Shown piece by piece: positions 8,129 through 18,169 of a stretch of 64,000 nucleotides of DNA. The stretch comes from Candidatus Pantoea edessiphila (lineage in GTDB: Bacteria > Pseudomonadota > Gammaproteobacteria > Enterobacterales > Enterobacteriaceae). Every line of letters starts with the position of its first letter. Positions within the stretch are counted from its first letter, which is position 1. Location: NCBI RefSeq assembly GCF_002933315.1, contig NZ_PDKT01000003.1:22449-86448 (forward strand), in the 5' to 3' direction. The position numbers were made by a program, and so were the translations under genes. The notes beneath the pieces are model-generated. The model was not told the origin of the DNA. It made no database searches and saw nothing but the letters and a program-made list of their open reading frames with translations.

Positions 8129-9943
8129 TCAATCATCTAGAAAACTTCTAAGAATATCACAACGACTAGGATGGCGTAATTTTCGTAAAGCTTTAGCTTC
8201 AATTTGCCTTATACGTTCTCGTGTAACATCAAATTGCTTACCTACTTCTTCTAATGTGTGGTCAGTATTCATATCTATACCAAAACGCATTCTCAATACT
8301 TTAGCTTCACGTGCGGTAAGGCTAGACAATATATCATTTGTCGCTGAACGCAAGCTTTCAGATGTTGCTGAATCCAAAGGTAATTCCAAAGTAGTATCTT
8401 CAATAAAATCACCTAAATGTGAATCTTCATCATCACCAATTGGAGTTTCCATAGAAATTGGTTCTTTAGCTATCTTTAATACTTTACGAATTTTATCTTC
8501 AGATATAAACATACGTTCTGATAATTCTTCTGGTGTTGGTTCACGTCCTATTTCTTGTAGCATTTTACGTGAAATACGATTTAATTTATTAATAGTTTCA
8601 ATCATATGTACAGGAATACGGATAGTACGTGCTTGATCAGCTATAGATCTAGTAATTGCTTGACGAATCCACCATGTAGCATAAGTAGAAAATTTATAAC
8701 CTCTTCTATACTCAAATTTATCAACTGCTTTCATTAAACCTATATTACCTTCTTGAATTAGATCTAAAAATTGTAAACCACGGTTAGTATACTTTTTCGC
8801 AATTGAAATAACCAACCGTAAATTAGCTTCTACCATCTCTTTTTTTGCTCTTCTAGCTTTAGCTTCACCAATAGACATACGTTTATTTATATCTTTTATT
8901 TGTTCTATAGTTAATCCAGTTTCTTGTTCTATCTCAAACAACTTATGTATACAATTTACAATCTCATTTTTATACTGTAAAATTTTCTCTGACCATGGTC
9001 TATTTATTAGAATTGCGTTTTTCAGCCAAATTTGGTTTGTTTCATTTCCCGAAAATAATCTAATAAAATTTTTCTTAGGCATTTTACATAAATTTACACA
9101 AAATTTCATAATTATGCGTTCATGAGAGCGTATACGTTCTATCATATTACGCATATTGTTAACCAAATAATCAAATTGCCTTGGCACTAATCTAAATTGT
9201 TTGAATATTTCTGAAAGAGTATGAATTTTAGCGATAGCATCTATATGAGTACGACTTTTTATTTTAATAGTAGTCTTAGTAATTTCATATTGAGCTTTAA
9301 GTGCTGAAAATTTTTCTCGTGCCAATTCTGGATCAACACTTTCATTGTCTTCATCACAATCTTTACAATCTTTTTCACATAATTCAGATTCAATATGTGC
9401 TGGTATGGGTATTAAATTTTCTTTAGCATTGGGATCAACAAAATTAACTATTAAATCAGATAATTTATACTCTCCTATTTCTACTTTATCATATTGTTCT
9501 AATAAATAACTTATTGCTTCAGGATATTCAGCTACTGAACATTGAACTTGATTAATACCATCTTCAATTCTTTTTGCAATATCAATTTCTCCTTCACGAG
9601 TAAGTAATTCAACTGTACCCATCTCACGCATGTACATACGTACAGGATCAGTAGTACGACCAATTTCAGATTCAACACTTGATAATACTTGAGCAGCAAC
9701 CTCTTCTGCAGTATCATCATAGTTACTAGAATTGCTTTCGTTTAATATTAAATCGTCGGCATCTGGAGCTTTTTCAACCACTCTAATTCCCATATCATTT
9801 ATTGTTTGAATTATATCTGCAATTTGATCTGAGTCAGCAATATCTTCTGGTAAATGATCATTCACTTCAGAATAGGTTAAATATCCTTGCTCCTTGCCAC
9901 GAGTAATAAGAAGTTTAAGCTGCGACTGTGAATTTTGTTCCAT
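8129..9943 (-). CDS. rpoD: RNA polymerase sigma factor RpoD (sigma70)
   Basis: Housekeeping sigma factor. 604 residues, nearly full length (E. coli 613). In order: region 1.1 (residues 1-80), region 1.2 ([11 protein letters not shown]), the acidic non-conserved region, region 2 ([27 protein letters not shown], then the -10 recognition segment [15 protein letters not shown]), region 3, and region 4 with the -35 reader [19 protein letters not shown]. The Shine-Dalgarno AGGAGTG precedes the ATG. Third gene of rpsU-dnaG-rpoD; a 223-bp spacer separates it from dnaG. Confidence 0.98.
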   Translation of the reverse strand: MEQNSQSQLKLLITRGKEQGYLTYSEVNDHLPEDIADSDQIADIIQTINDMGIRVVEKAPDADDLILNESNSSNYDDTAEEVAAQVLSSVESEIGRTTDPVRMYMREMGTVELLTREGEIDIAKRIEDGINQVQCSVAEYPEAISYLLEQYDKVEIGEYKLSDLIVNFVDPNAKENLIPIPAHIESELCEKDCKDCDEDNESVDPELAREKFSALKAQYEITKTTIKIKSRTHIDAIAKIHTLSEIFKQFRLVPRQFDYLVNNMRNMIERIRSHERIIMKFCVNLCKMPKKNFIRLFSGNETNQIWLKNAILINRPWSEKILQYKNEIVNCIHKLFEIEQETGLTIEQIKDINKRMSIGEAKARRAKKEMVEANLRLVISIAKKYTNRGLQFLDLIQEGNIGLMKAVDKFEYRRGYKFSTYATWWIRQAITRSIADQARTIRIPVHMIETINKLNRISRKMLQEIGREPTPEELSERMFISEDKIRKVLKIAKEPISMETPIGDDEDSHLGDFIEDTTLELPLDSATSESLRSATNDILSSLTAREAKVLRMRFGIDMNTDHTLEEVGKQFDVTRERIRQIEAKALRKLRHPSRCDILRSFLDD

Positions 9944-10166
9944 AAGATGGTATCTACACTCCTGTTAGTTAAATTAGTATCTATTGGCTACGAGCTAACG
10001 TGTTGCTCATAAATAAAGCAAGAGTACAGTCTCTAGCAGAACAATATTTAATAAGGCATGGCTTAAACAGTGACAAATCGATTTATTAATCGTTAACCGT
10101 GCTATTAAATTTATTAATCTGAAATATTAAACTTTAAAAGTATAAAATATTAAACAAACTATTCTT

Positions 10167-11912
10167 TTATTTTTTTGCGAATATTTTGCTTAACATCCAA
10201 AATTGATTTCGTTCTTCGCTATTCAGTTTTTGAATACGATCACGAGTAATTAAAGATTCAAGTTTTTGTTCACGTAAATTATCGCGAATTTTACTTAATG
10301 AATCTTGAAATACTGTTTTGATTTGCTCATTTACTATCATGTGGTTCCATAATGCTAATGTTTCAAGCTTAGTAATAAAATTTGTCTCTCTATATAACTC
10401 TAATAATTGTGCTGTATGTAATATAGATTTTTTATTACATTGCTTTACTAGCTCTATAAACATAGATAAACCAGCGATTTTTTGTTCTGGAAAATCAGTA
10501 AAAGAAGGTACTAGTATTGCTAATTTTGGATTCTGTATTAATAATGCTAGCAAAATTTTCATAGTAGTAAATTTAATAGATGGTAAATTAAGTGTAACAT
10601 GACTTTTTATTGCTTTGGGCATTAATTTTTCAATTTGATTATCATCAAGTATACCTAATTTCATACCTAATTGTTGACGCATATAAATACGTAAAGTTGT
10701 TCCTGGAATCTGAGAAATTAAAGGTAAGGCTAATGCACTTAGTTTAGTTTTACTGTCATATGAACTAAGATCTACTTTCGTTAATAATATATTAAATAAA
10801 AAAGAAGAAAAAGGTGTACTTGTTTGTATTCGTTTTTCGAAAATATCTTTACCTTCTTTACGAATTAGTGTATCTGGATCTTCACTGCAAGGTAAAAATA
10901 CGAAACTAAGTTGATAACCATCATACATATATGGTAATGCAGTTTTAAGTGTTTTCCATGCAGCTTTACGTCCAGTTTCATCGCCATCATAACAGAAAAT
11001 TATATTCGTTGTATTATAAAATAACTGTTGAATATGTTCATTTGTTATTGCAGTTCCTAATAAAGCAATTGAGTAATTTATATTATATTGTGATAATGTT
11101 ATTACATCCATATATCCTTCAACTATTAGTAAATAATTGGGTTTTGGATTATACTTAAGTGCTTCATACAATCCATAAAGCTGGCGTCTTTTATGAAAAA
11201 GTGTGGTTTCTGGAGAATTAAGGTATTTAGGAGTTTGATTTTTAATAGAACGTCCACCAAAACCAATTATATAACCAGTTTTATTTCTAATTGGAAACAT
11301 AATTCTTCCACGAAATCGATCATATAATTGACCATTTTTATCATTTACTAACATACCAGTTTTTACTAATAACTCACGTTTTGTAGAAGTTGTTCCGAAT
11401 TTTCTAAGAATATTGTTCCAACCTATAGGTGAGTAACCAATACCAAAGCGATTAATGACTTCAGAATTTAGACCACGATTATTAAGATAATTTAATGCAT
11501 ATTTTGTATTAGATTTATTTAGTTCTGTTTTATAAAAGCTGTAAATATCACTCATTAGTATATATAATTTTTTACGATAAAATCTAATTTTTTGATTTGA
11601 AAATTGATGATTTTCAAAAATTATTTCAACATTATTAAAATTAGCTAGTTCTTCTATAGCTGAAACAAATTCAAGATGTTCATACTTCATTAAAAAATCA
11701 ATAGCATTACCATGATTACCGCAGCCAAAACAATGATAGAATTGTTTCTCAGCACTAACTGTAAAAGAGGGGTTTGTTTCCTTATGAAAAGGACAGTATG
11801 CATAGAAATTATTTCCTTGCTTTTTCAAATTCATGCGAATATTAATCAGATTAACAATATCTGTCTTTGCAAGTAAATTAATAATAAATTCACGTGAAAT
11901 TTTTTCAGTCAT
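10167..11912 (-). CDS. dnaG: DNA primase
   Basis: Makes RNA primers for replication. The ATG at 11912 gives 581 residues, the E. coli length; an in-frame start 27 bp further up would add nine hydrophobic residues with no counterpart. Seen: the CHC2 zinc finger (CPFHKE and CFGCGNHG), the TOPRIM core (IVEGYMDV, then FCYDGDETGRKAA), and the C-terminal helicase-interaction domain ending in FAKK. It lies between rpsU and rpoD; the spacer after rpsU holds a probable attenuator. Confidence 0.97.
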   Translation of the reverse strand: MTEKISREFIINLLAKTDIVNLINIRMNLKKQGNNFYAYCPFHKETNPSFTVSAEKQFYHCFGCGNHGNAIDFLMKYEHLEFVSAIEELANFNNVEIIFENHQFSNQKIRFYRKKLYILMSDIYSFYKTELNKSNTKYALNYLNNRGLNSEVINRFGIGYSPIGWNNILRKFGTTSTKRELLVKTGMLVNDKNGQLYDRFRGRIMFPIRNKTGYIIGFGGRSIKNQTPKYLNSPETTLFHKRRQLYGLYEALKYNPKPNYLLIVEGYMDVITLSQYNINYSIALLGTAITNEHIQQLFYNTTNIIFCYDGDETGRKAAWKTLKTALPYMYDGYQLSFVFLPCSEDPDTLIRKEGKDIFEKRIQTSTPFSSFLFNILLTKVDLSSYDSKTKLSALALPLISQIPGTTLRIYMRQQLGMKLGILDDNQIEKLMPKAIKSHVTLNLPSIKFTTMKILLALLIQNPKLAILVPSFTDFPEQKIAGLSMFIELVKQCNKKSILHTAQLLELYRETNFITKLETLALWNHMIVNEQIKTVFQDSLSKIRDNLREQKLESLITRDRIQKLNSEERNQFWMLSKIFAKK

Positions 11913-11943
11913 AAAGCCTATGATCATTAATATCATCAAAACG

Positions 11944-11980
11944 AAAAAGGTCTACTTCTTTTAGAAAAGCAAAGACTTTT
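11944..11980 (-). terminator. Probable attenuator between rpsU and dnaG
   Basis: On the minus strand AAAAGTCT pairs with AGAC(C)TTTT (8 bp with one bulged C), with an inner CTTTT/AAAAG stem and a T run at the 3' foot. In E. coli a partial terminator between rpsU and dnaG lets S21 be made in excess of primase; this imperfect hairpin is at the same place. The function is inferred. Confidence 0.5.
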
Positions 11981-12044
11981 ATTTTATTTTTTTTATATTT
12001 GAAATTTAACAAAATAAAATTTATTAGTTTTATATAAAAAATAT

Positions 12045-12260
12045 TTAATATAGACGAATATGACGTGCATTTTCACGCGCTATTTTTTTTGAGTGACGCT
12101 TGATTGCTGATGCTTTAGCACGTTTACGTTCTGATGTAGGTTTTTCATAAAATTCGCGTCGACGAACTTCAGTTAATATACCAGCTTTTTCACAAGAACG
12201 TTTAAAGCGACGTAATGCTACATCGAATGGCTCATTTTCACGAACATTAACTATTGGCAT
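12045..12260 (-). CDS. rpsU: Small ribosomal subunit protein S21
   Basis: S21 acts in translation initiation near the 3' end of 16S rRNA. The 71 residues equal the E. coli length, with the standard [21 protein letters not shown] start and a strongly basic second half. AAGGAATT lies upstream as a Shine-Dalgarno. A TATAAT on the minus strand (12311-12316) may be the -10 of the operon promoter, though no good -35 is seen. Head of rpsU-dnaG-rpoD. Confidence 0.97.
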   Translation of the reverse strand: MPIVNVRENEPFDVALRRFKRSCEKAGILTEVRRREFYEKPTSERKRAKASAIKRHSKKIARENARHIRLY

Positions 12261-12347
12261 TTAATTAATTCCTTATAATATCAATTATATTGATGTATTT
12301 ATAATAATACATTATACTTACGTGTAAAATTTGAAATATTCTAGTCT

Positions 12348-12397
12348 ATTATTAATTTATTTGCAAAATATTAATATTTTGCAAATAAATTAATAAT
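12348..12397. repeat. Perfect 50-bp palindrome between rpsU and tsaD
   Basis: Bases 12348-12372 are the exact reverse complement of 12373-12397, a 25-bp inverted repeat with no spacer. Composition is AT apart from one GC dinucleotide per arm. It lies between divergent rpsU (start 12260) and tsaD (start 12512), 87 and 114 bp from the two start codons. It could form a cruciform or be a two-sided protein site or relic terminator; its role is unknown. Confidence 0.95.
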
Positions 12398-12511
12398 TAC
12401 CACATTATTTTGATAAATGAAAGCTAAATTCAGAATAAAATTCCTTCTAACATGTCTTGAAAAAAATACATTATTTGTTTTCTGAATAATAAAAAACCCA
12501 TGGTATAAATT

Positions 12512-13525
12512 ATGCGTATTTTAGGCATTGAAACTTCTTGTGATGAAACTGCTATTGCAATTTACGATAAACAAAATGGATTACTAAGTAACGAAATATA
12601 TAGTCAAGCAAAATTACATTCTTATTATGGAGGTGTTGTTCCAGAATTAGCATCGCGCGATCATACATGTAAAATTGCACCATTAATTTTATTATCTTTA
12701 AAACGTGCTAATTTATACCCAAACCAAATTAATGGAATAGCATATACTGCAGGGCCAGGTTTAGTAGGTTCATTGTTAGTTGGTGTAACAGTTGGTCGTA
12801 CTTTAGCCTTTTCATGGAATATACCTGCTATTCCTGTTAATCATATGGAAGGACATATTATGTCTCCAATGTTAGAAAGTAATTCTCCAAAATTTCCTTT
12901 TTTAGCATTATTAGTTTCTGGAGGGCATACCCAATTAGTTATTGTAAATGACGTTGGATCATATAAATTATTAGGTGAATCAATTGATGATTCAGTAGGT
13001 GAAGCTTTTGATAAAACAGCTAGACTTTTAGGTCTTAATTATCCTGGAGGAGCTTTACTATCACAACTAGCCAAAAAAGGAAAACAAAAGAAATTTATTT
13101 TTCCAAGACCAATGACTGGTTGCGATAGTTTAAATTTTAGTTTTTCTGGATTGAAAACTTTTGCAGCGAATGTTATTAGAAATAATTATCTTGATGATCA
13201 GACACGTTCTGATATTGCTCGTGCTTTTGAAGATGCAGTTGTGGATACATTATTAATTAAATGTAATCATGCGTTAGACAAAACTGGATTTAAAAGATTA
13301 GTAATAGCTGGAGGAGTAAGTGCTAACTATAGTTTACGAAATAAAATGTCAATAATGATAAAAAAACGTAAAGGAGAGATATTTTATTCTCGTCCAGAAT
13401 TTTGTACTGATAACGCTGCAATGATTGCTTATGTTGGTATGTTACGTATCAAAAGTGATATATCTAAGGAATTAAGTATTGAAGTGCATCCTCGTTGGTC
13501 ATTGACAGAATTATCTTCTCTTTAA
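12512..13525 (+). CDS. tsaD: tRNA threonylcarbamoyladenosine transferase subunit TsaD
   Basis: Transfers the threonylcarbamoyl group to A37 of ANN-decoding tRNAs, working with TsaB and TsaE on the product made by TsaC (also in this window). The 337 residues equal E. coli TsaD. Seen: [15 protein letters not shown] at the N-terminus, the metal-binding HMEGH near residue 111, [10 protein letters not shown] near 134, and [10 protein letters not shown] near 268. It diverges from rpsU, the E. coli arrangement. An inverted repeat at 13548-13613 follows. Confidence 0.97.
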   Translation: MRILGIETSCDETAIAIYDKQNGLLSNEIYSQAKLHSYYGGVVPELASRDHTCKIAPLILLSLKRANLYPNQINGIAYTAGPGLVGSLLVGVTVGRTLAFSWNIPAIPVNHMEGHIMSPMLESNSPKFPFLALLVSGGHTQLVIVNDVGSYKLLGESIDDSVGEAFDKTARLLGLNYPGGALLSQLAKKGKQKKFIFPRPMTGCDSLNFSFSGLKTFAANVIRNNYLDDQTRSDIARAFEDAVVDTLLIKCNHALDKTGFKRLVIAGGVSANYSLRNKMSIMIKKRKGEIFYSRPEFCTDNAAMIAYVGMLRIKSDISKELSIEVHPRWSLTELSSL

Positions 13526-13547
13526 TATAATGATCTTTTTAATTGAA

Positions 13548-13613
13548 AAATTTATTATGAAATTTATTTATATAAAGTTATGTATTATTATAAATAATAT
13601 TCATAATAAATTT
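13548..13613. terminator. Stem-loop downstream of tsaD
   Basis: Perfect 14-bp outer stem (13548-13561 with 13600-13613) enclosing a second 9-bp stem (TTATTTATA/TATAAATAA). It begins 23 bp after the tsaD stop. There is no clean T run directly after it, so termination is inferred from position. Confidence 0.5.
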
Positions 13614-13663
13614 AGTGTTTTTTCATTTTATTCTCTATAAAAATTGATATAGAAAGCAAAATA

Positions 13664-14020
13664 ATGGATATTCTATTTATAGAACAATTAGTGGTATTTA
13701 CCAAGATTGGTGTATATGATTGGGAACAAAATATAAAACAAAAACTAATCTTAGATATCGAAATGATATGTGATAATAAAATATTAAATGAAAAATATTC
13801 TATTGGAAATTATTTAAATTATTCCGACGTATCGGAAGCTGTTTTAATTTATTTAGAAACTAATTGCTTCTTGCTAATTGAAAAAGTAGCTGAAGATGTT
13901 GCAAATTTATTGATGCAACGTTTCAATTCTCTTGGAGTACATATAAAGGTTAGTAAGCCTAATGCAATTGCACAAGCAAAACAAGTAAGTATCAAAATTA
14001 AACGTGGAATAATTTTTTAA
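13664..14020 (+). CDS. folB: Dihydroneopterin aldolase
   Basis: Folate pathway enzyme that cleaves (and epimerises) 7,8-dihydroneopterin to 6-hydroxymethyl-dihydropterin and glycolaldehyde. 118 residues (E. coli 122), with MDILFIEQLVVFTKIGVYDWEQ at the N-terminus, including the catalytic-site Y and E residues, LIEKVAEDVA in the centre and KVSKPNAI near the end. plsY, its neighbour in E. coli, is missing. It is convergent with cca, and its stop codon lies in the shared hairpin at 14017-14074. Confidence 0.93.
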   Translation: MDILFIEQLVVFTKIGVYDWEQNIKQKLILDIEMICDNKILNEKYSIGNYLNYSDVSEAVLIYLETNCFLLIEKVAEDVANLLMQRFNSLGVHIKVSKPNAIAQAKQVSIKIKRGIIF

Positions 14021-14074
14021 AATACTAAATAAATTTTTATATTAAGCAATATAAAAATTTATTTAGTATTTTAA
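14017..14074. terminator. Perfect 27-bp hairpin shared by folB and cca stop codons
   Basis: Bases 14017-14043 are the exact reverse complement of 14048-14074; the loop is AAGC. The left arm contains the folB stop (14018-14020) and the right arm contains the cca stop (14071-14073). One structure therefore lies at the 3' end of both convergent transcripts and probably terminates or protects both. Confidence 0.85.
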
Positions 14075-15288
14075 ATTAATCCTTTCTTAATAGCATAGAT
14101 TCTTCTTTTAGTTAATTCTTCAGAAACTTGAACACCTTTAAACCCTTGTTGAATAATCTCTTGACTAGAAACAGTGTTTGCTAACTTAAAAGTTAAACGT
14201 AAATAACTAGCTTGTTTATATAAAGTACTTTCTAATCCAGCACGTCCTCTTGCGTTAGCTTCACCAATAACAGCCATTTGTTCAACACGATATGGTTTAC
14301 GCCATGCATCAATACGATTAAAAAATGTTACTAAACATTCTATTGATTGTTGTTCAATAATATGTATTTGATCATGTAATTCTGTTGCTAAAACAGCTAA
14401 ATCACGAATTGAATTTGGTATTGACCAACGTTTACATAAGGATTTGATTAATGATATTCCTAGTACACCATGATCTTGATGAATTGGCCATTTACTATGT
14501 TTTGTTAGCGATTTACCTACATCGTGTAATAACGCAGCAAATCTTACAGCTATTGAATTAGATAATGCTACAGATATCGTTAATGACATTAGTGAATGCA
14601 TTCCAGTATCAATTTCTGGATGCCATTCAATTGGAGATGGAACTCCAAATAATTCATTTATTTCTGGAAGTAATATTTTTAATGCACCACATTCATGCAA
14701 TACATAAAAATAAATTTGTGGATTTCTTGATATAAGTGCTTTACTAGTTTCTCTCCACACACGTTCCATGGTTAAATTAGATAATTCTCCATTTTTAGTC
14801 ATGTGATACATTAATACTTTTGTTTCTTTTGCGATACGAAAATTTAAATGAGCAAAGTTTGCTGCAAATCTTGCTACACGTAAAACACGTAATGGATCTT
14901 CATGAAAAGAAGAAGATACATGACGTAATTGCCTATTTAAAATATCTTTTTGACCATTATGAGGATCAAATAATATACCATTTTCATCACATGCAATAGC
15001 ATTAATAGTTAGATCTCTTCTTTTTAGATCTTGTTCTAATGTAATATCAGGACTGGACCAAGTGATGAATCCATTATATCCTTTTCCGGTTTTGCGTTCA
15101 GTACGCGCTAGTGAATATTCTTCACCGTTATCTGGATTAATAAATACAGGAAAATCATTACCCACTTGGGTATAACCTTTACTTAACATGATTTCTGGAG
15201 TAGCACCTACTACTAGCCAATCCTTATCTTGAATAGGCAAGTTAAGTAATTTATCACGTACTGCGCCACCAACAAGAAAGATTTTCAT
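14071..15288 (-). CDS. cca: Multifunctional CCA-adding tRNA nucleotidyltransferase
   Basis: Adds or repairs the 3' CCA of tRNAs. The ATG at 15288, preceded by AAAGAGAT, gives 405 residues starting MKIFLVGGAVRDKLL; an in-frame TTG two codons earlier is less likely. Seen: the nucleotidyltransferase motif (GGAVRD, then DKDW), the RRDLTINAIACD segment, basic PLRVLRVARFAA, and the C-terminal HD domain (LLHDVGKS). Needed here because at least tRNA-Ile2 has no encoded CCA. The tail is a few residues shorter than E. coli (412). Confidence 0.97.
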   Translation of the reverse strand: MKIFLVGGAVRDKLLNLPIQDKDWLVVGATPEIMLSKGYTQVGNDFPVFINPDNGEEYSLARTERKTGKGYNGFITWSSPDITLEQDLKRRDLTINAIACDENGILFDPHNGQKDILNRQLRHVSSSFHEDPLRVLRVARFAANFAHLNFRIAKETKVLMYHMTKNGELSNLTMERVWRETSKALISRNPQIYFYVLHECGALKILLPEINELFGVPSPIEWHPEIDTGMHSLMSLTISVALSNSIAVRFAALLHDVGKSLTKHSKWPIHQDHGVLGISLIKSLCKRWSIPNSIRDLAVLATELHDQIHIIEQQSIECLVTFFNRIDAWRKPYRVEQMAVIGEANARGRAGLESTLYKQASYLRLTFKLANTVSSQEIIQQGFKGVQVSEELTKRRIYAIKKGLI

Positions 15289-16050
15289 TATCAATATCTC
15301 TTTAGAAAAAATAATTTTAAATTAATTTTTATTTTTTTTAGGTATTTAACCTTCAAGTTGATACTTGATATATTAGATATAAAACCACTTTTTTGTTAAA
15401 ATTTAATATATTCTACTACTTTAATTGGAAAATTTAGATAAAATATTAATAATAAGCAAATTTTTATTATAGAATATTTTTTATATAAATAATTTGGGAT
15501 TTAATATATTATATAAGTTTTATAATATCATGAAGGAATTGATGTATTAACTTAATTTATTTGTAATTATTTTAAATAACTTTGTTATATTATCATTTAA
15601 AAATAATTATAAAAAACATAAATATATCATTATAAATAAATTTGTATAATTAGAATAAAAAATATTATTATCAACCAATATAATCAATCAAGTTGATATT
15701 TAAATATTCTAACTTAAAATTATCTTCATAAAATTTTGTAAAATATTTTATCCTATAATTAATAACCATTAAAAACTACAAATATAATAAATATATTATT
15801 TTTAATTTAGAAGATTTTGATTTTTATAAAAAATTAATATATCAACAATACAAAATCACTATTAATTATTTTAATAATTTTGTTATATAAATCAACAAAT
15901 AGAGGTGTTCCCAGAACCAATCTTAAAATTCAAAATAATATCTTAAAATAATAGTATTTGCGATTCATATTAATTAATGTTAATTTTTTGATTTTAATGT
16001 TAAATTTGCTTTGGTTTTGGTAATTGAATATAATTATAAGGTTAATTACC
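15289..16050. other. 762-bp non-coding AT-rich gap before ribB
   Basis: No coding region, RNA gene or good hairpin is recognised. In E. coli ribB carries an FMN riboswitch in its leader; none of the conserved RFN element blocks could be found here. The last 40 bases before ribB carry its ribosome binding site. Confidence 0.6.
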
Positions 16051-16698
16051 ATGAATCAGAAGTTGCTTTCTGAATTTGGAACATTAGAAGAACGCGTAGA
16101 ACAGTCAATTTATGCAATGCGTAACGGTAATGGTGTAATAGTAGTTGATGACGAAAATCGTGAAAATGAAGGTGATATTATTTTCGTTGCTGAGACTATG
16201 ACCATAGAACAAATGGCATTGACAATTCGTTATGGTAGCGGAATTGTTTGTCTTTGTTTAACTGAAAATCTTCGTAAAAAGTTAAAATTACCAATGATGG
16301 TAAAAAACAATACAAGTTCTTACGGTACTAGATTCACTGTTACTATTGAAGCAGCAAAAGGTGTAACTACAGGAGTATCCGCTAAAGATCGAATTACTAC
16401 TATTCGTGCTGCAATAGCTGATAATGCAAAACCTGAAGATCTAAATCGTCCTGGACATGTCTTTCCTATATGTGCTTGTAACGGAGGAGTTTTAGTTAGA
16501 AGAGGACATACTGAAGCAACAATAGATTTAGTATCGTTAGCTGGATTTAAACCAGCTGGAGTGCTGTGTGAACTTACTAATGATGATGGTTCTATGGCAC
16601 ATATGGAAGAAGCTATTATTTTTGCAAAACTTCATAAAATGCCTATAGTAACTATTGAAGATTTAATTTTTTTTCGTAAAAATAAAAAATTATTTTAA
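16051..16698 (+). CDS. ribB: 3,4-dihydroxy-2-butanone-4-phosphate synthase
   Basis: Converts ribulose 5-phosphate to the four-carbon unit of riboflavin plus formate. The ATG at 16051, behind ATAAGG, gives [11 protein letters not shown] like E. coli and 215 residues (217). Seen: the acidic catalytic loop [10 protein letters not shown] near residue 33, [17 protein letters not shown], and PGHVFP with [17 protein letters not shown]. It stands alone; with rpe in this window it ties riboflavin supply to the pentose pathway. No FMN riboswitch is seen upstream. Confidence 0.97.
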   Translation: MNQKLLSEFGTLEERVEQSIYAMRNGNGVIVVDDENRENEGDIIFVAETMTIEQMALTIRYGSGIVCLCLTENLRKKLKLPMMVKNNTSSYGTRFTVTIEAAKGVTTGVSAKDRITTIRAAIADNAKPEDLNRPGHVFPICACNGGVLVRRGHTEATIDLVSLAGFKPAGVLCELTNDDGSMAHMEEAIIFAKLHKMPIVTIEDLIFFRKNKKLF

Positions 16699-16875
16699 AT
16701 ACGAAGTTTATTCATTGATATATAATTTCGTTACTAAAAATTTTTAATATGCTTATTATTAGAATTTTGCTATATTGAAACTGATACATTTTAAATAATG
16801 TATTAAAGGAAAACATATTAATTTTTAATTATTTTTTAATAAAAATATGTCTACAATTATAATAAAGAGATATAT

Positions 16876-17616
16876 ATGTTGCTAATATTACGTATTATTT
16901 TTTTTGTTATTTATGCATTGATAATTTTTATAATCGGTGTTGTTTGGTGTTCATTTTCTCCTAGAAACCCACATTATGCAGCTAAATTTGGACATATGCT
17001 TGGAAAATTATCATCATTATTTGGCATTAAAATCGAAGTAAGAAAATCTAAATTTACTGAAAATTATTTGGGTAATGCCATTTATATAGCAAATCACCAG
17101 AACAACTATGATATGATCATTGTCGCTAAAGTTATACCAAATAACACTGTTACAATAGGTAAAAAAAGCTTATTTTGGGTTCCATTTTTTGGTTTATTTT
17201 ATTGGATTACCGGCAATATATTGATTGATCGCAGTAATAAAATTAAAGCTTATAACACTATAATGCAAATAGTTGATCAACTTAAAAAAAAACGTATTTC
17301 TTTTTGGATTTTTCCAGAAGGAACTCGTAGCCAAGGACGAGGATTATTACCTTTTAAATCTGGGGCTTTTCAAGCTGCGGTAATGGCGGGTGTACCTATT
17401 ATTCCTGTTGTTTTTTCAAATACTCATGACAAAATAAATTTAAATAGATTGAAAAATGGTTTAGTAATTATTGAAATGCTTTCTCCTATAAACTTAAAAA
17501 CATATCAACACTTATCAATCCGCGAAATATCTAAATTATGTCATAATTTAATGCTGAATAAATTGAATAAATTGAATGAAGAAGTGAAAGCTAGAGAGAA
17601 ATATGAAAAACTGTAA
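16876..17616 (+). CDS. plsC: 1-acyl-sn-glycerol-3-phosphate acyltransferase
   Basis: Second acylation of glycerol 3-phosphate, making phosphatidic acid at the inner membrane. 246 residues (E. coli 245). An N-terminal hydrophobic helix is followed by the HX4D catalytic motif (NHQNNYD, near residue 76) and the FPEGTRSQGRG phosphate-binding motif near 150. The C-terminal 40 residues are lysine-rich. parC, adjacent in E. coli, is missing. Its presence implies the cell still makes its own phospholipids. Confidence 0.95.
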   Translation: MLLILRIIFFVIYALIIFIIGVVWCSFSPRNPHYAAKFGHMLGKLSSLFGIKIEVRKSKFTENYLGNAIYIANHQNNYDMIIVAKVIPNNTVTIGKKSLFWVPFFGLFYWITGNILIDRSNKIKAYNTIMQIVDQLKKKRISFWIFPEGTRSQGRGLLPFKSGAFQAAVMAGVPIIPVVFSNTHDKINLNRLKNGLVIIEMLSPINLKTYQHLSIREISKLCHNLMLNKLNKLNEEVKAREKYEKL

Positions 17617-18169
17617 ATCTTTTAAAACATTGTGAATATAATCTGACATAATATATAAATAAACAACTTAATAAGATAATTTAGTTAATTAAAAAAACAA
17701 ATTACATATTATAATAAATTTTCTGAATATGAGATAAATTACATATCAGTTATTTATAGTTAAATTTATACTTTTGCAAATTAAAAGATATTTTAATTGT
17801 TTTTGATTTATTTGACTGGGATTTTTATGTTGTAAAAGTAAAAATATAAATTTTACTTAAATATCAAAAATCTTTCCTGAAAAATTTTTATATATTTCGT
17901 TTCAATAATCGTTTGAAAGCAACAATAAAAATAATTTAATACAAATATCAGTATCATAGATCAATTATGATTTAATCATGTTATAATATGGACGCTTTGC
18001 AAAACTAACTTGAAGATAATACAGAATATACTCTAGAAATTTTATTTAATAAAATATTAGGATATCAAAAAATAATAATATTTGATATATTATATTTAAT
18101 AGATATTAATATTATAAAATATAAATATATATTATTATAAATTTATCAAAAATAAGAGATCATTAAATA
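17617..18169. other. 553-bp gap between plsC and the hydrolase gene
   Basis: No gene is recognised. TATAAT at 17982-17987, in a locally less AT-biased stretch, is the best -10 candidate for the hydrolase-yggS transcript, but no convincing -35 is seen. The last 120 bp are almost pure AT. Confidence 0.45.

Noticed and set aside
8256..8636. 126-codon open frame on the plus strand
   Set aside because: It lies entirely antisense to rpoD, has no recognisable motif, and its composition follows the complementary strand of a conserved gene.
10318..10602. 94-codon open frame on the plus strand
   Set aside because: It is antisense to the dnaG C-terminal region and has no ribosome binding site or motif.
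15901..15950. A less AT-biased patch (AGAGGTGTTCCCAGAACC) that might have been an FMN riboswitch remnant before ribB
   Set aside because: It lacks the conserved RFN blocks, and no multi-stem fold could be drawn.
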